Shown: positions 1 through 7,925 of the stretch, one piece after another
Position numbering within the stretch: the first letter of the stretch is position 1
Layout: each line of letters opens with the position of its first letter
Assembly (NCBI GenBank): GCA_016788285.1
Contig: JAEUSW010000010.1
Coordinates: forward strand, 1-33,114
DNA length: 33,114 nucleotides
Origin: Flavobacteriales bacterium
Lineage (GTDB): Bacteria; Bacteroidota; Bacteroidia; Flavobacteriales_F; PHOS-HE28
Reading direction: 5' to 3'
Program-made: the position numbers and the translations under genes
The notes under the pieces: generated by a model
Database searches by the model: none
What the model was told of the DNA's origin: nothing
The model's input: only the letters and a program-made list of their open reading frames with translations

Positions 1-1323
1 CTACCCTTTGTAGAACAGCCACCGGCCCATTTCGCGCCAGCTCACCTTCTTCCCGTACATGAGGATGCCGGTGCGGTAGATGCGGCCGGCGAGCCAGGTG
101 GTGAACACGAAGGTGCCCACGAGCAGCACCATGCTCAGCACGAGCTGCCAGGGGGTCTCGAGCACGCTGCCCATGGCCACGCGCACCATCATCACCACCG
201 GGCTGGTGAAGGGGATGATGGAGCCCCAGAACACCAGGGGGCTGCCCGGGTTGGTGATGGCCATCTGCGCGATGAAGATGGCGACGATCATGGGCAGGGT
301 GACGGGGAACATGAACTGTTGCGTGTCCGTCTCGCTGTCCACGGCGCTGCCTACGGCGGCGAAGAGGGAGCTGTAGAGCAGGTAGCCGGCCAGGAAGTAG
401 AACACGAACATGCCCAGCACGAAGGGGATGTTGAGGCGGCGCACCACCTCCATCACCTTGTTGCGGTCGGGGGCCTGGGCACCGGCCTCCTTCATCAGTT
501 CGGCCTGCAGTTCACCGGTCATCTGCTGTTCGGCCAGCACCTCGCGCGGGTCCAGGCGGTCCTTCATCAGCAGGGCGGTGCCGGCGGTCATCAGGGTGGC
601 GGTGAGGGCGATCCAGATGGTGAACTGGGCCAGGCCCACGAGGGCGATGCCGATGATCTTGCCCATCATCAGCTGGAAGGGCTTCACGCTGCTGATGAGC
701 ACCTCCACGATGCGGTTGCTCTTCTCCTCCAATACGCCGCGCATCACCTGCACGGCATAGAGGAAGACGAAGAAGAACATGATGTAGCCGAAGCCGAAGC
801 CCACGGCGGCCAGCACCTGCTCGTAGCTCTCCTCTCCGGCCTTGTCGATGTCGAAGAGCTGCAGGTTCAGGGCGGTCTTGATGCGGGCGTAGGTCTCGGG
901 GTCCACCTGGTTCACGCGCAGCTTCTCGCGTTCCAGGGTGCGTTCCAGTTCGCTCTGCACGGTGCGCTGCACGTTGAGGCTGGGCAGGTCCTTGTAGAAG
1001 AGCTGGATGGTGTTGGTCTCCAGGATGGCCTCGTTGACGTCGACCATCAGGGTGTACGGCGAGGCCTTGAAGGCCGAGTCGCTCAGCTCGTCGTAGGCGT
1101 AGAAGAAACGCACCTTGTCGGTGTCGCGCAGCTTGCCGGTCACCACATGGGGCTTGTCCACCACCAGCACCAGGTGCTCGTCGCTCTCCTGCATGCCCAG
1201 GTACACCAGGCCCACCATGGTGCCGGCGATGAGCAGCGGTCCCAGGATGGTCATGATCAGGAAGCTCGGTTTCCGCACGCGGGTGATGAACTCGCGCCGG
1301 ATGATGAGGAGGATCTTGTTCAT
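1..1323 (-). CDS. ABC-2 type transporter permease (NatB-like)
   Basis: This 440-residue inner-membrane protein is the permease half of a NatAB-like ABC exporter; the substrate cannot be read from sequence. A first membrane helix (about residues 20-44) follows a basic cytoplasmic start. A large extracytoplasmic domain fills roughly residues 45-170, and five or so helices follow. Just after the second helix is the motif VLEEKSNRIVEVLISS, the EEK...R..E.L signature of ABC-2 permeases. The stop codon occupies bases 1-3, so the gene is complete. It begins 13 bases after the ATPase gene ends on the same strand, so the two form an operon with the ATPase first. Family assignment is firm; sodium or drug export is only possible by analogy. 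Confidence 0.88.
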   Translation of the reverse strand: MNKILLIIRREFITRVRKPSFLIMTILGPLLIAGTMVGLVYLGMQESDEHLVLVVDKPHVVTGKLRDTDKVRFFYAYDELSDSAFKASPYTLMVDVNEAILETNTIQLFYKDLPSLNVQRTVQSELERTLEREKLRVNQVDPETYARIKTALNLQLFDIDKAGEESYEQVLAAVGFGFGYIMFFFVFLYAVQVMRGVLEEKSNRIVEVLISSVKPFQLMMGKIIGIALVGLAQFTIWIALTATLMTAGTALLMKDRLDPREVLAEQQMTGELQAELMKEAGAQAPDRNKVMEVVRRLNIPFVLGMFVFYFLAGYLLYSSLFAAVGSAVDSETDTQQFMFPVTLPMIVAIFIAQMAITNPGSPLVFWGSIIPFTSPVVMMVRVAMGSVLETPWQLVLSMVLLVGTFVFTTWLAGRIYRTGILMYGKKVSWREMGRWLFYKG

Positions 1324-1336
1324 GGCGGGGGGCGGT

Positions 1337-2272
1337 TCATTCGGTCATGTCGGCGGGCACGGCGCCATGGGCGTTCACGGCGCGGATGAAGACGTCGTGC
1401 ATGCGCGGGATCTCCTCCTGCACGCCATGCACCTCCACGGCCGGCAGGAGCTGGCGCAGCACCACGTTCACCGTGGAGTCATGCGCCAGGCGGACACGGG
1501 CGATGCTGTACTCCTCGCCCTCGGTGTGTTCCAGCAGTTCGCCGGTGAAGGAGAGGGCGTTGGCGAAGGCCACCTTGTTGCCGGTGTGCTCGATGCGGTA
1601 GGTGCGGGTGGCGAACTGGCGGCGGATGTCGCGTACGCGGCCGTCGAGCACCTTGCGGCTGCGGTCGATCAGGGCGATGTGGTCGCAGAGCTCCTCCACG
1701 CTGCCCATGTTGTGTGTGCTCAGCATCACGGTGGTGCCTTCGCTCCGCAGCCGCAGGATCTCCTGGCGCACGAGCTCGGCGTTGATGGGATCGAAGCCGC
1801 TGAACGGCTCATCGAGGATGAGCAGCTTCGGCGCGTGGAGCACGGTGCTCACGAACTGCACCTTCTGGGCCATGCCCTTGCTGAGCTCCTCCACCTTCTT
1901 GTTCCACCAGCCGGTCATCTCCCAGCGTTCGAACCAGGCCTTGAGGCGCTTGCGGGCCTCGGCCTTGGGCATGCCCTTGAGCTGGGCCAGGTACAGGGCC
2001 TGCTCACCCACCTTCATCTTCTTGTACAGCCCTCGTTCCTCGGGCAGGTAACCGATGTGGGCCACGTCGGCGGCGGTCATCGGCCGGCCCTCCAGCAGCA
2101 CCTGCCCGGAGTCCGGTGCGGTGATCCGGGTGATGATGCGGATCAACGACGTCTTGCCCGCCCCGTTGGGGCCCAGCAGGCCGAAGATGCCGCCGGCGGG
2201 GACGGTGAGGGAGACGTCGTCCAGCGCGGTGTGGGCGCCGTAGCGTTTCACGATGTGCTCGCAGGTCAGCAT
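1337..2272 (-). CDS. ABC transporter ATP-binding protein (NatA-like, DUF4162-type C-terminus)
   Basis: This 311-residue ATPase powers the permease encoded just downstream. Visible motifs are Walker A GPNGAGKT (residues 34-41), signature LSKGMAQKVQ (130-139) and Walker B LLILDEP (150-156). The usual Q-loop position reads GYLPEERGLY (74-83), with E where most families have Q, which I associate with the subfamily that carries a DUF4162-like tail. The tail begins near DHIALIDRSRKVLDGRV. I chose the ATG at 2272 because it opens the normal LTCEHIVKRYG beginning. The frame stays open upstream to 2395, but that stretch is proline/arginine-rich, unlike the family, and contains the likely promoter at 2300-2307. 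Confidence 0.9.
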   Translation of the reverse strand: MLTCEHIVKRYGAHTALDDVSLTVPAGGIFGLLGPNGAGKTSLIRIITRITAPDSGQVLLEGRPMTAADVAHIGYLPEERGLYKKMKVGEQALYLAQLKGMPKAEARKRLKAWFERWEMTGWWNKKVEELSKGMAQKVQFVSTVLHAPKLLILDEPFSGFDPINAELVRQEILRLRSEGTTVMLSTHNMGSVEELCDHIALIDRSRKVLDGRVRDIRRQFATRTYRIEHTGNKVAFANALSFTGELLEHTEGEEYSIARVRLAHDSTVNVVLRQLLPAVEVHGVQEEIPRMHDVFIRAVNAHGAVPADMTE

Positions 2273-2299
2273 GGGCGTGCGCCGGGATGGGTGCGGCGG

Positions 2300-2307
2300 C
2301 GAAGATA
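2300..2307 (-). promoter_or_regulatory. Bacteroidota -7 element TATCTTCG
   Basis: TATCTTCG on the minus strand resembles the -7 box TAnnTTTG with one change. It lies 27 bases before the NatA-like ATG, giving a short leader. No TTG is seen about 20 bases upstream. Confidence 0.5.
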
Positions 2308-2363
2308 GCCGGGCGCCATCGGGCGTCCCCAGCGCTCCTTGGAGGCCGACGGCCGCCCGTGGA

Positions 2364-3359
2364 TCAGGCAGTGGCCATGGCGCGGCGCAGCTCACGCATG
2401 GTGAGCATCCGCTGCTGCACGGGGTCCCACACCTTCAGGCGCAGGCACTTCACCACGTCCCAGGGCCACAGGCTGGTGGTCTTGGCATGCTGCAGCTCGG
2501 GGATGGAGGCGTGCACCTCGGGCAGGCGGTAGAAGGGGATCCGCGGGTTGAGGTGGTGGATGTGGTGATAGCCGATGTTGGCCAGGAACCAGCGCATCAC
2601 CGGGCTCATCTTCATGTGGCTGCTGCTGTCCAGCGCGGCGCTGGCGTAGGTCCAGCCCTCCTTGTCGGCGAAGGTCACCCCGGGGAAGTTGTGCTGCGCG
2701 TAGAAGAGGTAGGCCCCCAGGCTCAGGACCAGCAGGAAGGGCAGCATGAAGCCGAAGAGGAAGCCGCTCCAGCCCGTGAAGAGCACCAGCACCACGGCGA
2801 AGGCCACGTGCAGCACCAGGGCGATGATGCTGTCCCAGTGGCGGCCCGTGTTGTTCACCAGGCTGCGGATGCACATGCCGTAGAGGAACATGAAGATGTA
2901 GCCCATGGCGATGGTGAGCGGGTGCCGGATGAACAGGTAGACCCGCTGCTCGAACTTCGAACTGGTGAGGAACTTCTCGGTGGTGACCACCGGGTAACTG
3001 CCGATGCTGCTCGTGTACAGCTTGCTGTTGTGCGCGTGGTGGTAGTTGTGGCTCCGCTCCCAGATGCTCACCGGGGCCAGCATGAACAGGCCGAACAGGG
3101 TGAAGAAGCCTTTGGCCAGATGGGACTTCTGCAGGATGGCGTGGTGCAGGTAGTCGTGGTAGATCACGAAGATGCGGCCCAGGGTGAGGGCCACCAGCAC
3201 GCTGCCCAGGGCCCGGCTCCACCAGGGGTCGGTGCCGAACACCACCGTGTAGCCCGCGGCAAGCACCACCAGGCTCGTGAACACATGCCACCAGCTCTTC
3301 CACCGGATCTCGTGAGCGAAGGGCCGGGTGGCCAGGATGAGGTCCTTTCCGTCGCGCAT
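2364..3359 (-). CDS. Membrane fatty acid desaturase
   Basis: This 331-residue integral-membrane enzyme belongs to the di-iron fatty acid desaturase superfamily, which inserts double bonds into acyl chains of membrane lipids. The three histidine clusters are intact: HDYLHH (68-73), HNYHHAH (104-110) and HHIHH (265-269), with QHNFPG at 222-227. Hydrophobic helices lie near 27-60, 85-100, 145-165 and 175-220. The ATG at 3359 is preferred over a TTG at 3368, because TATTTTTG, a perfect -7 box, ends only six bases upstream and would overlap the longer reading. The exact regiospecificity, or a carotenoid or sphingolipid substrate, cannot be excluded. Its neighbour is a lipid acyltransferase, which fits membrane-lipid work. 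Confidence 0.88.
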   Translation of the reverse strand: MRDGKDLILATRPFAHEIRWKSWWHVFTSLVVLAAGYTVVFGTDPWWSRALGSVLVALTLGRIFVIYHDYLHHAILQKSHLAKGFFTLFGLFMLAPVSIWERSHNYHHAHNSKLYTSSIGSYPVVTTEKFLTSSKFEQRVYLFIRHPLTIAMGYIFMFLYGMCIRSLVNNTGRHWDSIIALVLHVAFAVVLVLFTGWSGFLFGFMLPFLLVLSLGAYLFYAQHNFPGVTFADKEGWTYASAALDSSSHMKMSPVMRWFLANIGYHHIHHLNPRIPFYRLPEVHASIPELQHAKTTSLWPWDVVKCLRLKVWDPVQQRMLTMRELRRAMATA

Positions 3360-3365
3360 GGGGAA

Positions 3366-3373
3366 CAAAAATA
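3366..3373 (-). promoter_or_regulatory. Perfect -7 element TATTTTTG
   Basis: TATTTTTG matches TAnnTTTG at every fixed position and ends six bases before the desaturase ATG. In known Bacteroidota promoters transcription starts a few bases after this box, so the mRNA would have almost no leader. Confidence 0.6.
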
Positions 3374-3405
3374 GCCCACCCGTCCCAGTTCCGGTCGCTC
3401 GATCG

Positions 3406-4278
3406 TCAGGTCTTCGGCCGGTCGTGCTTCCACCGCCGGTGGGACCACAGCCAGATGGCGGGCCGGCGGCGGATGTCCAGCTCGAGCCGGCGGGTGTGGG
3501 CCTCGCTGATGAAGCCCTCCGGGGTGTGGCCCGGCTCGGGCACCAGGTCCTCGAACCGCATCACGTACCGCCCCCTGGCCTCGCGGTCGATGCCGCAGTA
3601 CACCACGGGCCGCCCCAGTTTCTGCGCGATCTTCTCGGTGCCCCAGAACACCGGGGTGTCCTGGTTCAGGAAGGTGGTCCAGTAGGCGCGTTCCGGCGGA
3701 GGGGTCTGGTCGGCGATGAACGCGGTGGCGGTCACCTGATGCCGGTCGCGGACCATGCACTTCAGGGTGTCGGCCATCGGGTAGAGGCCATTGCCGAGCC
3801 GGGTGCGCATGTGCACGATCAGCCGGTCGAAATGCGGGTTCCGCAGGGGGTGGTAGATCACGTTGAGGCGGTGCAGGCCGATCTGGCTGAAGCGTGCACC
3901 GCCCAACTCCCAGTTGCCCCAGTGCCCCATCACGATGATGATGCTGCGCCCGGCCTCGTGATGGCGTCGCAGGACCTCCTCGCCTTCGGTCCGCACCAGC
4001 CGCTTCACCTGCGCCGGGGTGATGGTCAGGGTCTTCAGGGTCTCCAGGGTCAGGTCGCAGAACCACCGGTAGAAGTCGCGCTCGATGCGGGCCAGCGCGG
4101 CGGCATCACGCTCCGGAAAGCTGTTGCGCAGGTTGGTGCGCACCACCCCGCGGCGGTAGCGCAGCCCGTGGAAGAGCAGCAGGAAGAGGCCATCGCTCAC
4201 CAGGTACAGCAGCGGCATGGGCAGCCACGCCACGGCCAGCAGGAAGGGCAGGGAGAGGTAGTAGCCGAGGGCGCCCAC
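3406..4278 (-). CDS. LpxL/HtrB-family lysophospholipid or lipid A acyltransferase
   Basis: This 290-residue protein matches the late acyltransferases of lipid A synthesis (LpxL/HtrB family), which move an acyl chain onto lipid A at the inner membrane; some relatives acylate ornithine lipids or glycans. A membrane anchor covers about residues 5-37. The catalytic HX4E motif is GHWGNWEL, with H119 and E124. PVFWGTEKIAQKLGRPVVY further on is also typical of the family. The start is GTG at 4278. The next methionine (residue 21) would cut the anchor, and a -7-like GATCTTCG sits four bases upstream of the GTG. The next gene upstream ends 44 bases away, so this gene may have its own promoter. Confidence 0.85.
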   Translation of the reverse strand: MGALGYYLSLPFLLAVAWLPMPLLYLVSDGLFLLLFHGLRYRRGVVRTNLRNSFPERDAAALARIERDFYRWFCDLTLETLKTLTITPAQVKRLVRTEGEEVLRRHHEAGRSIIIVMGHWGNWELGGARFSQIGLHRLNVIYHPLRNPHFDRLIVHMRTRLGNGLYPMADTLKCMVRDRHQVTATAFIADQTPPPERAYWTTFLNQDTPVFWGTEKIAQKLGRPVVYCGIDREARGRYVMRFEDLVPEPGHTPEGFISEAHTRRLELDIRRRPAIWLWSHRRWKHDRPKT

Positions 4279-4282
4279 GGTG

Positions 4283-4290
4283 CGAAGATC
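4283..4290 (-). promoter_or_regulatory. -7-like element GATCTTCG
   Basis: GATCTTCG is four bases upstream of the GTG start of the acyltransferase and differs from TATCTTCG at the first base. It supports the GTG choice and a leaderless message, but matches less well than other boxes here. Confidence 0.35.
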
Positions 4291-4322
4291 GGGCGATGCG
4301 GCGCGTCCGCGCGGCCCGATGC

Positions 4323-5165
4323 TCAGCGCTTGATCCAGCGCGCCTGGCCTGTACGGCCATCCTCACTGCGCACCCGCACCAGGTAGAGGCCAGCGGGCAG
4401 GGCGGCCACGTCCAGCCGGACGGGCGCGCCGGGTTGTGCGAGCGCGGTCACGGGGAGCGATCGTCCGTGCAGGTCCAAGACCTCGACCGCCGTGGCCGGG
4501 CCGTTGTCCACCTGCACCATCAGCTCACCCTCCGTGGGAACGGGGAAGACGATGGTGCGCAGCGCTCCGGCCTCCTCCAGGCCCGTGCTCGTGTTCACGT
4601 CGAAGCCGATGTCCTGCCAGGTGGTGCTCGTGGTGTTGCCCGTGATGTCGGTGGGGCTCAGCGAATAGAGCTTGCGGTCGTTGTTGGCGGTGCCGTAGCA
4701 GCCGAAGTTCGTGGTGGTGCTGTTGGTGAAGTGGATGTCCACGATCAACGTCTGCGCCGGGTCGAAGGGGAAGGGCGTCTGCATGGGGATCACGAACCAA
4801 TCCCCCGCGGTGCCGGGGGCGATGTCGAACGTGGCCAGCTGAAGGACGGTATCGAGACCGGTGAAGAAGGTGTTGCCCCCCGTGAAGGCCGTGGCCGTGG
4901 TCTGGCCCATGCGCACGAGCAGGTCACCCAGGGTGTTGCCGTTCGCCACGCCCGTGGTCCCATAGCGGTAGTAGAGCCGCGTGATCTCGCCGGCCACCGC
5001 GTTCGTCAGGTCCCCGGGCAGGTAGAGGCTCTGGGTGTGCGGGGCGGTGCCCAGGTTGCCCAGCAGGAAGGTGCTGTTGCTCGTGCCGCAGCACTTCTGC
5101 ACCGTCTGCGCGGAGGCGGTCGCGAGCGGGGCGGCCAACAGGGCCAAGGTCAGGGTCCGGATCAT
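4323..5165 (-). CDS. Secreted protein with T9SS C-terminal sorting domain
   Basis: This exported protein has 280 residues. A signal peptide (residues 1-20, ending ATASAQ) leads into a Cys-Cys-containing beta-rich body of about 180 residues that I do not recognise; repeated hydrophobic/Thr/Asn strands suggest a beta-sandwich. The last 75 or so residues form a T9SS sorting domain: FPVPTEGELMVQV, VEVLDLHGRSL, LPAGLYLVRV and a final basic WIKR. Such domains direct cargo through the T9SS to the cell surface. I chose the ATG at 5165, which opens the signal peptide. The frame continues far upstream without a stop, but that part overlaps other genes and looks like high-GC noise. Confidence 0.8.
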   Translation of the reverse strand: MIRTLTLALLAAPLATASAQTVQKCCGTSNSTFLLGNLGTAPHTQSLYLPGDLTNAVAGEITRLYYRYGTTGVANGNTLGDLLVRMGQTTATAFTGGNTFFTGLDTVLQLATFDIAPGTAGDWFVIPMQTPFPFDPAQTLIVDIHFTNSTTTNFGCYGTANNDRKLYSLSPTDITGNTTSTTWQDIGFDVNTSTGLEEAGALRTIVFPVPTEGELMVQVDNGPATAVEVLDLHGRSLPVTALAQPGAPVRLDVAALPAGLYLVRVRSEDGRTGQARWIKR

Positions 5166-5183
5166 CGGCGCGGGGTTGTTCCG

Positions 5184-5191
5184 CCAAGGTA
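5184..5191 (-). promoter_or_regulatory. -7-like element TACCTTGG
   Basis: TACCTTGG lies 18 bases before the ATG at 5165 and matches TAnnTTTG except at the seventh base. Confidence 0.4.
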
Positions 5192-5224
5192 GCGGTTCCC
5201 CGGCAGGTCCCGGAAGTGCTCCGC

Positions 5225-5617
5225 TCAGAGCTTCTTGATCTCCTTCTCGGTGACCCACTTGTCGCCGAACAGGCTGTTGTCGAACTTGATGTGGTACTTG
5301 TTCTCGCCCACCTCGATCACGGTCGCCGGCTCGGGCACCATGCCGTACTCCACCTCCACTTTGTCGCCCACCTTGAACCGGGTGAGTCCCCCGGACGGCG
5401 CTTCTCCGGCACCTGCCTTGATGCGGTCCGGTCCCACCCACTCGTTGAAGGTCTCGCTCCAGCCGTCGTAGCTCACGAAGAACTGGCCGTCCTTCACCTC
5501 CAGCACCTTGCCGGGGTACCAGCTGCCGGCGGATTCGATCTGCACCTTGTCGCCGGCTCGCTGAGCGGCGGCGCCGAGGGTGGTCAACAGGAACACGAGG
5601 GGAAGAAGGCTGCGCAT
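5225..5617 (-). CDS. Exported protein with two Tudor/chromo-like (agenet-type) domains
   Basis: This 130-residue protein has a signal peptide (about residues 1-19, MRSLLPLVFLLTTLGAAAQ). Two related halves follow. The first runs GDKVQIESAGSWYPGKVLEV...FFVSYDGW...EWVGPDRI, and the second GDKVEVEYG...PATVIEVGENKYHIKFDN...KWVTEKEI. The GDKV...W.pG.V.ev....y.V.yd...ewv pattern is that of the Tudor-knot/agenet fold. In eukaryotes these folds bind nucleic acid or methylated peptides; the role of an exported bacterial version is unknown. The ATG at 5617 is the only start giving a clean signal peptide; an upstream methionine reading is proline-rich and crosses the likely promoter. No lipobox cysteine is seen. 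Confidence 0.75.
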   Translation of the reverse strand: MRSLLPLVFLLTTLGAAAQRAGDKVQIESAGSWYPGKVLEVKDGQFFVSYDGWSETFNEWVGPDRIKAGAGEAPSGGLTRFKVGDKVEVEYGMVPEPATVIEVGENKYHIKFDNSLFGDKWVTEKEIKKL

Positions 5618-5638
5618 GGGTGAGGGGGATCGGGGGAG

Positions 5639-5646
5639 TGAAGGTA
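5639..5646 (-). promoter_or_regulatory. -7-like element TACCTTCA
   Basis: TACCTTCA lies 21 bases before the ATG at 5617. It keeps the TA and TT of TAnnTTTG but ends in CA. Confidence 0.35.
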
Positions 5647-5689
5647 GTACCGGCGTGGTCGGCAAGCTCCGTGCCACGGGATCGAGGGG

Positions 5690-6244
5690 TTAGGGGGCGC
5701 TGGGCACATAAGGCTCCATGTAGCCCTTGGCCATCTTCCGTCCGATCTCCATGAAGCGTTCCTTCTCCGGCCAGGCCCAGGTGTTCAGTCCGTCCACATA
5801 GCGGTTGAACATGCAGAAGGCGGCGGCGATGAGCACCGTGTCGTGGACCTCGGTGTCGGTGGCGCCGGCGGCCCGGGCCGCGGCGACGGCTTCGTCGGTC
5901 ACCTGGCGGCCACCCTGTTGGGTGAGGTGGGCGATGTGGAGCAGGGCGCGCAGCTTGGGGCTCAACGGCTCGTCGGGCAGGCCCGCCTTGATGGCGTCGA
6001 TGAGCTCGGGCCCGCGGCCCAGGTGGGCGCACGCGGCGGCGGCATGGCTCGTGTGGCAGAAGTGGCATCCGTTCCACCAGCTGACGCTGGCGGCGATGAT
6101 CTCCCGTTCGGCGGGGGTCAGGCTGTTGGGGCCCAGCAGAAGCACTTGCACGAGCTCGCGGAGGGGGCCGGCCGTCTCCGGGCGGTACATCAGCAGGCCG
6201 CTGATGCCCGGGCTGTGTCCCGGGGGCAGGGTGATGTGTGGCAT
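5690..6244 (-). CDS. AhpD-like / carboxymuconolactone decarboxylase family protein (peroxidase-related)
   Basis: This 184-residue helical cytoplasmic protein resembles the peroxidase-related branch of the carboxymuconolactone decarboxylase/AhpD family. The active-site block is E48...C60-H-F-C63...H67 (WWNGCHFCHTSH), matching the E..C-x2-C-x3-H pattern of AhpD, where the two cysteines form a redox disulfide. A second helical block (VHDTVLIAAAFCMFNRYVDG) is also typical. Hydroperoxide reduction is therefore plausible, but partner and substrate are unknown. The ATG at 6244 sits four bases downstream of CATCTTCG, and the gene is divergent from the Mla operon. Confidence 0.8.
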   Translation of the reverse strand: MPHITLPPGHSPGISGLLMYRPETAGPLRELVQVLLLGPNSLTPAEREIIAASVSWWNGCHFCHTSHAAAACAHLGRGPELIDAIKAGLPDEPLSPKLRALLHIAHLTQQGGRQVTDEAVAAARAAGATDTEVHDTVLIAAAFCMFNRYVDGLNTWAWPEKERFMEIGRKMAKGYMEPYVPSAP

Positions 6245-6248
6245 GGCC

Positions 6249-6256
6249 CGAAGATG
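6249..6256 (-). promoter_or_regulatory. -7-like element CATCTTCG
   Basis: CATCTTCG ends four bases before the AhpD-like ATG at 6244. Only the first base departs from the TATCTTCG form seen elsewhere in the window. Confidence 0.35.
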
Positions 6257-6381
6257 GGGCGCACCACCGGCTTCGTCGGACCGATCCCGTCGATGGCCGC
6301 CGCGTGCGTGCGGAACGCCCGGTCCGATGGGCCGGCGGGTGCTTCCTGCCCGGCGTCAGCCGGTGGCCGGTCGGGCGGCCG

Positions 6382-6388
6382 TACTTTG
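6382..6388 (+). promoter_or_regulatory. Possible -7 element TACTTTG (one base short)
   Basis: TACTTTG lies five bases before the mlaE-like ATG. It resembles TAnnTTTG with one spacer base missing, so it is a weak candidate, but its position matches the other start-proximal boxes. Confidence 0.3.
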
Positions 6389-6393
6389 CCGGC

Positions 6394-7164
6394 ATGGCCG
6401 AGCGGAACGGGTTCCACGCCCTGGCGGTGGAGGCGGGTGAGCTGTCGATGTTCGCCGGTCGGTTCTTCCGCAACGCGTTCCACCGCCGGTTCGAATGGCG
6501 CGAACTGCTGCGGCAGGCGGCGATCAACGGGTCCGGATCGCTGCCGCTGGTGGGGATCACGGCCTTCATCATGGGCCTGGTGCTCACCGTGCAGAGCCGG
6601 CCCACGCTGGCGCGTTTCGGCGCGGAGAGCATGCTGCCGGCCATGGTGGCCATCAGCGTGGTGCGCGAGATCGCCCCGGTGATCACCGCGCTGATCTGCG
6701 CGGGCAAGATCGGCAGCAGCATGGGCGCCGAGCTGGGCAGCATGAAGGTCACCGAGCAGATCGATGCCATGGAGGTGAGCGGCACCAACCCCTTCCGCTA
6801 CCTGGCCGTCACCCGCATCTGGAGCACCACACTGATGCTGCCCGTGCTGGTGGTGCTGGCGGACGCCATCGCCATCTGGGCCAGCTGGGTGGGCGTCAAC
6901 ATCCGCGACACGGTGAGCTGGCCGCTCTTCTACCGGCAGGTGTTCGATTCACTGGAGTACGGCGATATCCTGCCGGCCTTCGCCAAGAGCTACTTCTTCG
7001 GCTTCGCCATCGGCGTGGTGGGTTGCTACAAGGGCTTCACCACGGCCAAGGGCACCGAGGGCGTGGGCCGCAGCGCGCACAGCGCCGTGGTGGTGGCCAG
7101 CCTGCTCATCTTCTTCCTCGACCTCATCGCCGTGCAGATCACCGATCTGCTCGGGCTCACCTGA
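6394..7164 (+). CDS. mlaE: MlaE-like ABC transporter permease
   Basis: This 256-residue protein is the membrane permease of an Mla-type lipid ABC transporter, which moves phospholipid between inner and outer membranes. It has the MlaE core: an N-terminal amphipathic segment, a helix near residues 50-70 (LVGITAFIMGLVLTVQS), the conserved block ALICAGKIGSSMGAELGSMK followed by TEQIDAMEV, and later helices at TLMLPVLVVLADAIAIW and SAVVVASLLIFFLDLIAVQ. I chose the ATG at 6394; the frame extends upstream, but the family begins near here and a possible promoter lies just before. The TGA overlaps the next ATG by one base (TGATG), so mlaE and mlaF are probably translationally coupled. Confidence 0.9.
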   Translation: MAERNGFHALAVEAGELSMFAGRFFRNAFHRRFEWRELLRQAAINGSGSLPLVGITAFIMGLVLTVQSRPTLARFGAESMLPAMVAISVVREIAPVITALICAGKIGSSMGAELGSMKVTEQIDAMEVSGTNPFRYLAVTRIWSTTLMLPVLVVLADAIAIWASWVGVNIRDTVSWPLFYRQVFDSLEYGDILPAFAKSYFFGFAIGVVGCYKGFTTAKGTEGVGRSAHSAVVVASLLIFFLDLIAVQITDLLGLT

Positions 7165-7922
7165 TGGCCACCACCGCGAGACCACCTGCCGAGCGTGTCA
7201 TCGCCGTGCGCGACCTGCACGTCGCGTTCGGCGCCAACCAGGTGCTGCGGGGCTTCGACCTCGACCTGTACCGCGGCGAGAACGTGATGGTGCTGGGCAA
7301 GAGCGGCAGCGGGAAGAGCGTGCTCATCAAGTGCATCGTGCGCCTGCTGCGTCCCGATGCCGGCCGCGTGGAGGTGCTGGGCCAGGATGTGCTGGCCCTC
7401 GACCAGGACCAGCTGGACCACCTGCGGGTGCGCATCGGCTTCCTGTTCCAGAGCAGTGCGCTGTACGACAGCATGACCGTGCAGGAGAACCTGGAGTTCC
7501 CGCTCCGGCGGCACTGGCTGGCCACCGCGCGTCAGGAGACCGAGGCGCTCGTGGACGAGGTGCTGGACGCCGTGGGCCTGGCGCACACGCGCGCCATGTA
7601 CCCCAGCGAGCTCAGCGGCGGCATGAAGCGGCGCATCGGGCTGGCGCGCACGCTGATCCTGAAGCCCGAGATCGTGCTCTACGATGAGCCCACCACGGGC
7701 CTGGACCCGATCACGGGGCGCGAGATCGTGGAGCTCATCCTCAAGCTCCAGCGCCAGTACAACACCAGCAGCATCATCATCTCGCACGACCTCAACGTGG
7801 CCAAGCTCGCCGCCAACCGCATCGCCCTGTTGCACGAGGGCCGCAACCGTGTGGAGGGCTCGTATGCCGACTTCCTGGCCAGCGACGACCCTGTTGTGAA
7901 GGAGTTCTTCATCTTCATGTGA
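7164..7922 (+). CDS. mlaF: MlaF-like ABC transporter ATP-binding protein
   Basis: This 252-residue ATPase is the partner of the MlaE-like permease. Motifs are Walker A GKSGSGKS (45-52), Q-loop Q96 in FLFQSSALYDSMTV, signature LSGGM (150-154), Walker B IVLYDEP (170-176), a D-loop TTGLDP and the switch histidine H208. FQSSALYDSMTVQEN and GGMKRRIGLART closely follow MlaF/Ttg2A proteins. The start overlaps the mlaE stop by one base and the MCE gene begins four bases after its stop, making a compact three-gene operon. No MlaB-like STAS gene or MlaC-like periplasmic carrier is next to it. Confidence 0.92.
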   Translation: MATTARPPAERVIAVRDLHVAFGANQVLRGFDLDLYRGENVMVLGKSGSGKSVLIKCIVRLLRPDAGRVEVLGQDVLALDQDQLDHLRVRIGFLFQSSALYDSMTVQENLEFPLRRHWLATARQETEALVDEVLDAVGLAHTRAMYPSELSGGMKRRIGLARTLILKPEIVLYDEPTTGLDPITGREIVELILKLQRQYNTSSIIISHDLNVAKLAANRIALLHEGRNRVEGSYADFLASDDPVVKEFFIFM

Positions 7923-7925
7923 ACC

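Noticed and set aside
5166-6788. Extension of the 4323-5165 gene upstream into a much larger protein
   Set aside because: The extension crosses two other genes in other frames. The signal peptide at 5165 and a -7-like box at 5184-5191 mark the true start.
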